Positions 46,720 through 54,330 of a stretch of DNA of 64,000 nucleotides are shown one piece after another. Source of the stretch: Microbacterium atlanticum (lineage in GTDB: Bacteria > Actinomycetota > Actinomycetes > Actinomycetales > Microbacteriaceae); the NCBI RefSeq assembly GCF_015277815.1, contig NZ_CP063813.1, forward strand, positions 992,001-1,056,000. The letters are read 5' to 3'. Below the pieces are notes generated by a model. The model did no database searches. It was not told the DNA's origin and saw only the letters and a program-made list of their open reading frames with translations. Each line of letters begins with the position of its first letter. Positions within the stretch are counted from its first letter, which is position 1. A program made the translations under genes and the position numbers.

Positions 46720-47457
46720 ATGACTGCCCACGACCGGCGCGTCCTCGTCGTGATGCCTGCCTTCAACGAAGCGGAGGCGATCGGCGGGGTGATCGCAGAG
46801 GTGCGGTCGACACTGCCCACTGTCGACGTCGTCGTGGTCGACGACGGCTCCGGCGACGACACGTCCCGCATCGCCAAGGCGGCGGGGGCGATCGCGCTGC
46901 GTCTGCCGTTCAACCTCGGCGTCGGTGGTGCGATGCGGCTCGGCTACATCTACGCCGTCGAGAACGGGTACGACGTGGTGGTCCAGGTCGACGCCGACGG
47001 ACAGCATGACCCGGCCGCGGTGCCCGACCTCGTCGAGAAGCTCGACGAGGCCGACATCGTCATCGGTGCGAGGTTCGCCGGCGTGGGCGACTACAGCGCC
47101 CGGGGTCTGCGCCGGCTCGCCATGCGCGTGATGGCCAAGGTCCTGAGCCGCACTGCCAAGACCACGCTCACCGACACGACGTCCGGCTTCAAGGCGTGCG
47201 GGCCCCGCGCCGTGGCCCTGTTTTCGGAGAACTATCCGGCCGAATACCTCGGGGACACCATCGAGGCGCTCGTCATCGCCGCCCGGTCGGGATGCCGCAT
47301 CACCCAGGTGCCCGTCGCGATGCGCGTGCGCGCCGGGGGCAAGCCGTCCCACAACCCGTTCCGCTCGGCCGTCTACCTGCTCCGCGCCTTCGTGGCGCTG
47401 GGCTTCGCGTACGTCCGGCCGGCGCCGGCCGTCACGTCGTCCCGAGTGAGCGCATGA
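46720..47457 (+). CDS. Glycosyltransferase family 2 (DPM1/DPG synthase-like)
   Basis: A 245-residue single-domain GT2: VLVVMPAFNEAEAIGGVIAEVRSTLPTVDVVVVDDGSGDDTS, NLGVGGAMRLGYIYAVENGYDVVVQVDADGQHDPAAVPDLVEKL (DAD as DxD), GARFAGVGDY, DTTSGFKACGPRAVALF. It has the form of small enzymes that glycosylate polyprenyl-phosphate, but without the C-terminal helices seen in the 43980 protein. A DUF2304 membrane protein starts in its stop (ATGA overlap). That GT2-DUF2304 pairing recurs in other polysaccharide loci, so the small partner may anchor it. Confidence 0.87.
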   Translation: MTAHDRRVLVVMPAFNEAEAIGGVIAEVRSTLPTVDVVVVDDGSGDDTSRIAKAAGAIALRLPFNLGVGGAMRLGYIYAVENGYDVVVQVDADGQHDPAAVPDLVEKLDEADIVIGARFAGVGDYSARGLRRLAMRVMAKVLSRTAKTTLTDTTSGFKACGPRAVALFSENYPAEYLGDTIEALVIAARSGCRITQVPVAMRVRAGGKPSHNPFRSAVYLLRAFVALGFAYVRPAPAVTSSRVSA

Positions 47458-47852
47458 CCGCGACCGCGTACCTCGTCGGCATCGCCGGCGCCGTCCTGAT
47501 GCTCTCGGTCGTCATCGAGCTGCTCCGGCGCCGCCGGCTGCGTGAGCGTCACGCCGTGTGGTGGCTGATCGCGACGACGCTGGCCGTGATCGCCGGACTC
47601 TTCCCCGGCCTGCTCGTGTGGGTGGCCGACCTCGTGGGCGTGGTGCTGCCGGCGAACCTCGTCTTCTTCGTCAGCATCGGCATGCTCGTGCTCGTGGCCA
47701 TCCAGCACAGCGCCGAGCTGACCGACCTCGAGTCCGAGACGCGGGTGCTCGCCGAGCGCACCGCGCTGCTGGAGGAGCGCATCCGACTGCTGGAGGCGGG
47801 GCAGCGCGCTCAGCTCTCAGAGGCGGACGAGGGCTCCGATCCCGCCATCTGA
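47454..47852 (+). CDS. DUF2304 membrane protein
   Basis: A 132-residue protein with three helices (YLVGIAGAVLMLSVVIELL, HAVWWLIATTLAVIAGLFPGLLVWVADLVGV, LPANLVFFVSIGMLVLVAIQ) and a C-terminal coiled coil (ELTDLESETRVLAERTALLEERIRLLEA). It is translated with the GT2 gene ahead of it. DUF2304 has no defined activity that I know of; the helix-plus-coiled-coil plan fits a membrane anchor for the glycosyltransferase. The last 43 bp overlap the convergent DUF2142 gene. Confidence 0.85.
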   Translation: MTATAYLVGIAGAVLMLSVVIELLRRRRLRERHAVWWLIATTLAVIAGLFPGLLVWVADLVGVVLPANLVFFVSIGMLVLVAIQHSAELTDLESETRVLAERTALLEERIRLLEAGQRAQLSEADEGSDPAI

Positions 47853-49327
47853 GCGAGGCGTGCGGAGGCCGCCGTCGCGCTCGACCACGCGAAGGCGACG
47901 AGCAGGCCGGCGGTCAGCGCCGCCGCGGCCGATCCCGCGAACCAGACGAGCATCGGCGACACCGGTGCGTTCCACCACCATTCGATCGGATCGTTCAGGT
48001 TGAAGGTCTCGTTGTCGAGGCCGGTGATGTAGCGCCGGAGGTTGACGTGCAGCGCGACGCCGGCCGCGATCGCCAGGGCGACGGCCACGAGCACCAGCTG
48101 CAGCCGGCCGAGTCCCAGCGCGGCTCCCGAGAGGCCGATGAGAACGACGCCGGCGAGCACGATGATGAGCGGGTAGATGTAGCGCGGCTGGACGAACTGC
48201 CCGACGACGACGCCGTCGTTCAGCAGGATGTACATCGGCACGGCGACGAGGCTCAGGCTGACGCCTGCGACGACGATCCACTTCCGGACGTCGCCGGTGC
48301 GCATTCCCCAGAACGAGACCCCGCCGAAGACGACGAGCGCGAAGACCCAGACGACGCCGGGCATCGTGGTGTCGAGCCAGCCCAGACCTCCGACCTGCCA
48401 TATGCCGAAGACGCCCGCCCAGAGCTCCGGCAGCTGCTTGATGTTGATGAAGGCCAGCAGGGATAGCGGAATGTCGCCGTCGGACGCTGCGGTGTCACTC
48501 GTGACGACGGCGGATTGCCGGCCGCTGAAGAAGAACAGCACCGCGATCACGACGAGGCCGAAGGGAAGCAGGAGGTCCCGCGCGAAGGCGCGCGTGCGCG
48601 AGGCGGAAAGCACACAGGCGACCGCGAGCGCGAGCACACCGTAGACTGCGGCGTCGCTCCGCGCGCCTGCTCCCACCACGAGCAGCAGGCTCGTCATTCC
48701 CGCGAGGGCCCACTTGCGCCATCCCTCGGCCCGGAAGAAGCCCCACGCGGCCACCCACAGGCCAGTGGCCGACAGCACCGCCCAGGAACTGGGATTCACG
48801 CTCGGAATCAGGAAGAGGCCGAGCGGCACGGCGGTGACGGCGGCCCCCCAGACGAGAACCGGGCGCAGACCGCGGGGCAAGAGGAAGAACAGCCCGGCGA
48901 GGACCGCGACATAGAGCAGCGCGTTGGCGGAGCGCATCAGGATGACCGACGTCGAGACGTCGTCCGTGACGAAGAGGCTCATGGTCCCGTAGAACACCGG
49001 CGGGTAGGCGCTCACATACCAGTTCCCGCGTTTCGTGCTCGACAGCTCCCCGACATCCACCGGGCAGGCCGCCGACACGTCCGGGCGGAACTTGAAGCAG
49101 CCGACCCAGTCGACGAGCTCCGCCGGCACGCGGCGCGACACCTCCGCGCCCGCCTCCTCGCACTGACCCGGCTCGATGCCCTGGGCGCACCAGATGCTCG
49201 CCAGGTGGTAGTCGTCGTCGGGGCTCGAGCCGGGCGGTGAGGACACCCCCCACGCGAGGAGGGTGACGGCGAGCGAGAGCGGCACGAGGACCATGCCGAG
49301 GCTGCGCGCCCAGCGGGGGAGCTTCAT
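47810..49327 (-). CDS. DUF2142 family membrane protein (GT-C-like), paralogue 2
   Basis: A 505-residue, about 12-helix protein closely resembling the two other copies: LAWGVSSPPGSSPDDDYHLASIWC with Asp37-39, YPPVFYGTMSLF, PSVNPSSWAVLSATGLWVAAWG, GARSDAAVYGVLAL, SRxxQSAVV, RYIYPLIIVLAGV and EWWWNAPVSPMLVW. Its start overlaps the stop of the third copy by 4 bases (ATGA), so the two are one operon. Tandem duplication followed by divergence is the simplest origin. A candidate sugar transferase acting outside the membrane, as argued for paralogue 1. Convergent 43-bp overlap with DUF2304. Confidence 0.82.
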   Translation of the reverse strand: MKLPRWARSLGMVLVPLSLAVTLLAWGVSSPPGSSPDDDYHLASIWCAQGIEPGQCEEAGAEVSRRVPAELVDWVGCFKFRPDVSAACPVDVGELSSTKRGNWYVSAYPPVFYGTMSLFVTDDVSTSVILMRSANALLYVAVLAGLFFLLPRGLRPVLVWGAAVTAVPLGLFLIPSVNPSSWAVLSATGLWVAAWGFFRAEGWRKWALAGMTSLLLVVGAGARSDAAVYGVLALAVACVLSASRTRAFARDLLLPFGLVVIAVLFFFSGRQSAVVTSDTAASDGDIPLSLLAFINIKQLPELWAGVFGIWQVGGLGWLDTTMPGVVWVFALVVFGGVSFWGMRTGDVRKWIVVAGVSLSLVAVPMYILLNDGVVVGQFVQPRYIYPLIIVLAGVVLIGLSGAALGLGRLQLVLVAVALAIAAGVALHVNLRRYITGLDNETFNLNDPIEWWWNAPVSPMLVWFAGSAAAALTAGLLVAFAWSSATAASARLAQMAGSEPSSASES

Positions 49328-50802
49328 GACACTCCTGTGTGGGTCGGTTCAATGCGCGGTCGCCATGCCGCAAAGGTGAGCGCCGCGATCCCGACGAGGA
49401 ATGCCACGGATCCGGCGGCCCACAGCGCCATCGGCGACACCGGAGCGTTCCACCACCACTCGACGTTGGCGTCGAGGTCTACGCCGAGCACGTCGTCACC
49501 CGTGACATACCGCCGGATGTTGACGTGCAGCGCCACGCCGTTGGCGAGCACGAGCGAGCAGGCGGCGACGATCATCTGGAGGCGGCTGAGCCCCAGATCT
49601 GGACGGATGCCGCCCACGAGGGCGATGCCGGCGAGCATGATCACGAGCGGGTAGACGTAGCGCGACTGCACGCCGCCTTCACCGGCGACCACGCCGTCGT
49701 GCACGAGGATGTAGAGCGGGATGATGGTGAGGCTCGCAGCGACGCCGGCCAGCGCGACCCACTTGCCCCACGTGCCGCTTCGCAGCCCCCAGAACACGAC
49801 CGCGCCGAACAGCGTCAGCGCGGTGACCCAGACCGCACCGGGCATCTCGGTGTCGAGCCAGCCGAGCGGCGATGTACCGAACACCCCGGCCCACAGCTCG
49901 GGCAGCGCCTTGAGGTTGGCGAAGACGAGGGTGGAGGCGGCGAGCCCCTGGTCGCCTGCAGCCGTGCCGGCGGACACCACAGCGGACTGGCCGGCGGTGA
50001 AGAAGAACAGTGCGGCGACGACCGACAGGCCGGCGGGGACGAGCAGGCGAAGCACATAGGCGCGGTCACGGCGGACGGCGATCGTCGCCCCCGCGAGCAT
50101 CGCGATCACCCCGTACACGGCGGCGTCGCTGCGCGCACCCGCGCCGAGCAGAAGCAGCAGTCCCGCCAAACCCGCAAGGAGCCACGCCCGCCTTCCCGGG
50201 GTGGTCATGAACCCCCATACCGCCACCCACAGGCCCGTCGCCGAAAGCACGGCCCACGAACTGGGATTCACGCTCGGGATGAGGAACATCGCCAGGGGAA
50301 CAGCGGTCACCGCGGCGCCCCACACCAGCGGGGGCCGCTTCTGCCGGGGGAGGAGGAAGAACAGGGCGGTGAGGACGCCGACGTACAGCACCGCGTTCGC
50401 GCTGCGCATCAGCACCACCGAGAAGGCGACGTCTTCGGTGACGAAGAGGTTCATCACCGCGTAGAACACCGGCGGGTACGCGCCGGTGAGCCAGTTCCCA
50501 CGATCGAACGCGATCATCTCGCCCTCGGCCAGGGGGCACGCCGCGGACTCGGATCGGAACGCGTAGCAGACGGACGCCTTGCGCACGCCCGGCGGCACGA
50601 AGCGCTCATCGGGGTCGGTCGCGGCCTCGCAGCGCCCGTCGACCTCGCCGGCCGCGCACCAGATGCTCGCCAGGTGGTAGTCATCGTCCGGGCTCGATCC
50701 CGGCGGTGAAGACAGTCCCCATGACAGGAGCGCGAGCAGGATCGCCAGTGGAGCGAGCACGGCGGCAACGGCACGCACACGGGGGCGGGGTCTCTTCGTC
50801 AC
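49324..50802 (-). CDS. DUF2142 family membrane protein (GT-C-like), paralogue 3
   Basis: A 492-residue protein, GTG start at 50802. It shares with paralogue 2 the block LLSWGLSSPPGSSPDDDYHLASIWC (Asp39-41), YPPVFYAVMNLF, IPSVNPSSWAVLSATGLWVAVWG, LLGAGARSDAAVYGV, QSAVVSAGTAAGD, SRYVYPLVIMLAG and NVEWWWNAPVSPM. The N-terminus is very basic (MTKRPRPRVR). No TANNNT box is seen at the leaderless distance; GAGAAA lies about 6 nt before the GTG. It is first gene of the two-gene operon and is divergent from the 2-epimerase transcript. Confidence 0.82.
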   Translation of the reverse strand: MTKRPRPRVRAVAAVLAPLAILLALLSWGLSSPPGSSPDDDYHLASIWCAAGEVDGRCEAATDPDERFVPPGVRKASVCYAFRSESAACPLAEGEMIAFDRGNWLTGAYPPVFYAVMNLFVTEDVAFSVVLMRSANAVLYVGVLTALFFLLPRQKRPPLVWGAAVTAVPLAMFLIPSVNPSSWAVLSATGLWVAVWGFMTTPGRRAWLLAGLAGLLLLLGAGARSDAAVYGVIAMLAGATIAVRRDRAYVLRLLVPAGLSVVAALFFFTAGQSAVVSAGTAAGDQGLAASTLVFANLKALPELWAGVFGTSPLGWLDTEMPGAVWVTALTLFGAVVFWGLRSGTWGKWVALAGVAASLTIIPLYILVHDGVVAGEGGVQSRYVYPLVIMLAGIALVGGIRPDLGLSRLQMIVAACSLVLANGVALHVNIRRYVTGDDVLGVDLDANVEWWWNAPVSPMALWAAGSVAFLVGIAALTFAAWRPRIEPTHTGVS

Positions 50803-50872
50803 GCTGTGTTTCTCGTCGATCGAACCGCGTCGGCGACGCGCGCAGAGGTGGGACGAGGTGAACCGGCACGGT

Positions 50873-50878
50873 TAAGCT
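50873..50878 (+). promoter_or_regulatory. -10 box TAAGCT of the leader ORF / 2-epimerase
   Basis: TAAGCT, exactly 6 nt, then the ATG at 50885 of a 26-codon ORF, not the epimerase start. Confidence 0.55.
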
Positions 50879-50884
50879 GGTCGG

Positions 50885-50965
50885 ATGATCGCCTACCGGT
50901 TCCCATCGTATCGAGCCCTCGGCGCATATTCGATTCGTCGCGTGTCGGGCGCGGGGCGCGCGTGA
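50885..50965 (+). CDS. 26-residue leader ORF upstream of the 2-epimerase
   Basis: A short ORF that starts at the leaderless ATG 50885 and ends with a TGA (50963-50965) overlapping the GTG of the epimerase gene by 4 bases. The peptide begins MIAYRFPSYRALGAY and ends GAGRA. The epimerase has no clear Shine-Dalgarno site of its own, so ribosomes finishing this ORF could re-initiate there. It may be only a translational coupler; a regulatory (attenuator) peptide is possible but nothing in its codons proves it. No similarity recognised. Confidence 0.5.
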   Translation: MIAYRFPSYRALGAYSIRRVSGAGRA

Positions 50966-52047
50966 TCGTCTTCATCTACGGCACGACGGCGGAGGCGATC
51001 AAGATCGCCCCCGTGGCGCGACGACTGAGGGCCCGGGGCATCCCGTACACGCAGTGGATCACTCAACAGCACACCGAGGCGCTGCGTCGTGCGATCCCCG
51101 AGCTCGGGCTGGACGCGCCGAGCGAGGTCATCGCCGACGGCTGGCGGGGCAAGCCGCTGAAGACACCGCTGCAGATGGTGGGGTGGGCCTTCTCGGTCGT
51201 GGGGTGGACGATCCGGAATCTGCGGCGGGTCCGACGGACCCTGCCGGCGGGCTCGGTCATCGTGGTGCACGGCGACACGATGACGACGGTCCTCGGCACG
51301 TTCATCGGGCGACTCCTGCGAACGCCGGTCGCGCACATCGAAGCAGGACTGCGGTCCGGCGATTGGCGGCATCCGTTCCCCGAAGAGCTCGATCGGCGCA
51401 TCGTGGGCGTGTTCGCCCAGATCCACTACGTTCCGTCGCAAGAGGCGGCAGACAACCTGCGCGGGCGCGAGAACGTGGTGCTGACGCACGGCAACACCGC
51501 CAAGGATGCCGTGCGCGACGCGGCAGCGGCGGCTGGCCCCGAGGCCGGCGCCGAGGGCGCGTACGCGCTGGTGCTCCTGCACCGCTACGAGTTCATCTCG
51601 AACCAGGCGCTCGTGCGCGACACCCTGCGCACACTCTCCGCGCACAGCGAGGTCCCGCTGCGCCTCATCGTCGACTCGTATTCGCGCGGTGCGATCGAGC
51701 AGACGATCGAGGACGAGGGGCTCGCCGGCTTCACGCTGATCACCAAGCTCGAGCACGGCCGGTTCGTCGCCGCGATGAAGGGCGCCGAGTTCATCGTCAC
51801 CGACTCGGGCGGCATCCAACAGGAAGCCGCCGCGCTCGGCGTGCCCACCCTCATCCATCGCAAGGTCACCGAAGGGCGCGAAGGATTCGGGTCGAGCGCG
51901 GTCCTCTCGGGCTGGGATCTGAGCGTGCTTCGCGAGTTCCTCGCCTCGTACGAGCGGCTGCGCACGGGGGATGCCGGAGCGGATGCCTCGCCGTCCGAGA
52001 TCATCGTGGACGACCTGGTGGCGCGGGGCCTCGCGGTTCCGTCCTGA
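50962..52047 (+). CDS. wecB: UDP-N-acetylglucosamine 2-epimerase family protein (non-hydrolysing)
   Basis: A 361-residue GT-B-fold epimerase, start GTG 50962. Landmarks are VFIYGTTAEAIKIAPVARRL, VVHGDTMTTVLG, APVAHIEAGLRS-type AHIEAGLRSGDWRHPFPEELDRR, VLLHRYEF, GRFVAAMKGAEFIVTDSGGIQQEAAALGVPTLIHRKVTEGREGFG. Typical WecB has DSGGxQEE and TERPE; here the second motif is VTEGREG, so it is diverged. It may make UDP-ManNAc. Given the 3-acetamido-sugar genes at 41.3-44.0 kb, it may instead be a WbpI-type UDP-GlcNAc3NAcA 2-epimerase. The wecB symbol is by family only. It is convergent with the next gene, 12 bp apart. Confidence 0.75.
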   Translation: MIVFIYGTTAEAIKIAPVARRLRARGIPYTQWITQQHTEALRRAIPELGLDAPSEVIADGWRGKPLKTPLQMVGWAFSVVGWTIRNLRRVRRTLPAGSVIVVHGDTMTTVLGTFIGRLLRTPVAHIEAGLRSGDWRHPFPEELDRRIVGVFAQIHYVPSQEAADNLRGRENVVLTHGNTAKDAVRDAAAAAGPEAGAEGAYALVLLHRYEFISNQALVRDTLRTLSAHSEVPLRLIVDSYSRGAIEQTIEDEGLAGFTLITKLEHGRFVAAMKGAEFIVTDSGGIQQEAAALGVPTLIHRKVTEGREGFGSSAVLSGWDLSVLREFLASYERLRTGDAGADASPSEIIVDDLVARGLAVPS

Positions 52048-52059
52048 CCTCCGCCCCGG

Positions 52060-54297
52060 TCACGAGCCGACGATCGCAGGCTCCTCGTTGCGATGCGTCG
52101 AGCGGATCCAATCCTCGTTGCAGTAGTCGTCCTTGTAGACGGCCAGGCGCGTGAAGCCCACCACGGACTGCCAGGCGTCGGCGAAGCGGAATCGGCTCGT
52201 CCCGGTCTCGTGGGCCTCGCTCAGTGTGACGGGCACCTCACGGACGATCAGGTGCTGCTGTTCCGCGGCGAGGACGAGTTCGGTGGTCCACATGAGACCC
52301 GTCTCCCGGGAGAGGTGGGCGAACGCCCGCGCCCACACGCCGTCGACCCAGATCGTGCCCTGGCTGTCGCCCACGCGCGACTGCAGCAGCGCTTCGCGCA
52401 GGAAGCGGAAGATCCTCGACTGCACCGTGCGTCGCCAGCTTCGCGTGACGTCCGAGGCGGGGTGCGCCTTGGATCCGATCGCGACCACGACATCGTCGGG
52501 GAGAAGGCGAAAGCCCTCCAGATCGGTGAAGCCGAACGGGAGGTCGTCGGCGGTGAGGAGCAGCCTCCGGCCGGTGCTGGCCAGCACGCCCGCCCGGAGC
52601 GCCTCGCCCAGGCCCGGGGCGGAATGCACGACGACAAGGCGGCTCGGAGAGTCCCACGTCATGGCCAGCTGTTCCAGCACCTCCTGCGTGGAGTCGGACG
52701 AGCCGTTCTCCACGACGATGACCTCATCGTCGGCGGACAGGACTCCAGCCAGAGCCGTCGCCGTCTGCACGATGACATCCTCGCCGTTGCGCGTCGGGAC
52801 GATCGCCGACACCCCTCGCCCGGGGGATATGGGACCGGTCGCCGGTAGCAGCCGCGCACGGGCGCTGAGGCGCGTGCGCTCCACCGCGCGCACATGCGAA
52901 GGCATCGAGGTGAGCGACCAGACGACCGCGCCGAGGGCGACCGCCGACAGCAGACCGAGGGCGGGCATCAGCTCCGAGTAGTAGTACAGGAGGGGCATGA
53001 CCAGCACCGGGGCCGCGAGACCCAGCAGCAACGTGGGCAGCGCGATGGCGAGCGCAGCCTTGAGCGATCGCCGTTGGGGGACGCGACGCGTCAGCGCCAG
53101 CACAAAGCCGACGATGACGAAGATGATCATCGCGCCGAAGTGCTTGACGACGAACAGCAGCTTCTGGACGTAGGTGCCCAGCGCGCCGGACGGGTCGGAT
53201 GCCACGGCCTGGAGGTACCGATCCTGGAGGACGAGGTCGTCCCGTGCACCGGCGTCGATGCCGTCGGGATCCCCCTCGCCGGCGGTCTGCCACGCGTACT
53301 CGTCCGACCAGGGGATGCCGAAAGTCGAAGGCTGACCGGTGACCGGCTCCGGGTAGGAGAGACCGAGATAGAGCGAATGCCACACGCCGTGGCCGCTGGG
53401 GACAGCCTCGAGCGCCAGCCCCGTCGCCGCGGACCTGCCGGCGTCGACCGCGCCCATCACCGTGGTCTGGATCCCGAACGCCAGTGCGATCGCCATCCCG
53501 GCTGCCGTGATCGCCCGCAGCCACCGCCACCGCCGCGTTCCGTTCAGCCACCACAGCACACCGACAGCCGCGGCCACGCCGACGCCCGACGACGGCCGGA
53601 ACAGGTTGCCGAACCCCGCCAGGACGACGATCGCCAGGCTCGCCGCGATCAGTGCTCCCGGAGACAGCCGGTAGGTGCTGAACAGCAGACAGAGGGCGAG
53701 CGAGAGGAAGACGACCGCCGCAGCGATGCCGTAGAGCGCGTAGACGCGGACCGGGGAGATCTCGTCCGACAGTCCGTAGGCGGTGCCGGTGAGCACCGTG
53801 CCGTTGTTGACCAGCCACATCAGGGCGGGGAGGAGCGCGAGTGCGTAGCCCGCGCGCGCGCGTCGGAAGATGCGCGCCACGGCGGTGGGCAGCCAGATGA
53901 GCGGTGCGGAGATGAGGAGAGCCTGCACGATCGAGAGGCCCGGATACGGCGAGTCCGAACCCGTGACGTGGGCCATGAGACTCGCGACGATGTACGAGCC
54001 GGGGCCGACATCCCAGGCGGTCGAGCTGACGGGGCTGTCCGATGGCGCGCCGGTCCCGCCGGGCACAGCTGCCGCCTCCGTGGCGAGGAGGATGCCGGTG
54101 TCGCGAAACGCGTCGTATGTGGAACGCAGCTCGGCGTCACGCGTGGAGTGCCACGGCAGTTCGGGCATGGACATGACCGCGATGAACGAAGTCACGGCGA
54201 GGGCGAGGCCGACGAGGACGAGGAAGAGGCTCGTCGAGCGAGGCCAGATCCGGTTCGTCGAGGGCGCGGTCTCCACTGGCGAGGGGATGAGCGTCAT
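52060..54297 (-). CDS. GT-C-like membrane domain fused to a C-terminal GT2 domain
   Basis: A 745-residue protein. Residues 21-465 hold about ten to eleven helices with a large outer loop after helix 1 (PELPWHSTRDAELRSTYDAF). They also hold a long outer loop at about 285-370 (VPSGHGVWHSLYLGLSYPEPVTGQPSTFGIPWSDEYAW), like GT-C/GT39-type enzymes. Residues 495-720 are a cytosolic GT2 domain: GVSAIVPTRNGEDVIVQTATALAG, DDEVIVVENGSSDSTQEVLEQ, RRLLLTADDLPFG (TADD at DxD). A TAGGCT box (54325-54330) and a 12-bp palindrome at the predicted start site precede it. The fusion suggests one protein that both makes and uses a lipid-linked sugar; this is inferred. Confidence 0.75.
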   Translation of the reverse strand: MTLIPSPVETAPSTNRIWPRSTSLFLVLVGLALAVTSFIAVMSMPELPWHSTRDAELRSTYDAFRDTGILLATEAAAVPGGTGAPSDSPVSSTAWDVGPGSYIVASLMAHVTGSDSPYPGLSIVQALLISAPLIWLPTAVARIFRRARAGYALALLPALMWLVNNGTVLTGTAYGLSDEISPVRVYALYGIAAAVVFLSLALCLLFSTYRLSPGALIAASLAIVVLAGFGNLFRPSSGVGVAAAVGVLWWLNGTRRWRWLRAITAAGMAIALAFGIQTTVMGAVDAGRSAATGLALEAVPSGHGVWHSLYLGLSYPEPVTGQPSTFGIPWSDEYAWQTAGEGDPDGIDAGARDDLVLQDRYLQAVASDPSGALGTYVQKLLFVVKHFGAMIIFVIVGFVLALTRRVPQRRSLKAALAIALPTLLLGLAAPVLVMPLLYYYSELMPALGLLSAVALGAVVWSLTSMPSHVRAVERTRLSARARLLPATGPISPGRGVSAIVPTRNGEDVIVQTATALAGVLSADDEVIVVENGSSDSTQEVLEQLAMTWDSPSRLVVVHSAPGLGEALRAGVLASTGRRLLLTADDLPFGFTDLEGFRLLPDDVVVAIGSKAHPASDVTRSWRRTVQSRIFRFLREALLQSRVGDSQGTIWVDGVWARAFAHLSRETGLMWTTELVLAAEQQHLIVREVPVTLSEAHETGTSRFRFADAWQSVVGFTRLAVYKDDYCNEDWIRSTHRNEEPAIVGS

Positions 54298-54306
54298 TGG
54301 TCCATT

Positions 54307-54330
54307 CGATTCGAATCGCCGATCAGCCTA
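54307..54330 (-). promoter_or_regulatory. -10 box TAGGCT with palindrome at the transcription start
   Basis: Minus-strand TAGGCT (54325-54330) overlaps the TAG stop of the flippase gene. The perfect palindrome CGATTCGAATCG (54307-54318) begins at the predicted +1 and lies in the 21-nt leader, a possible repressor site. Confidence 0.45.

Noticed and set aside
50806..50961. N-terminal extension of the 2-epimerase in the same frame
   Set aside because: It would read through the TAAGCT box and has no family similarity; the recognisable epimerase fold begins at VFIYG.
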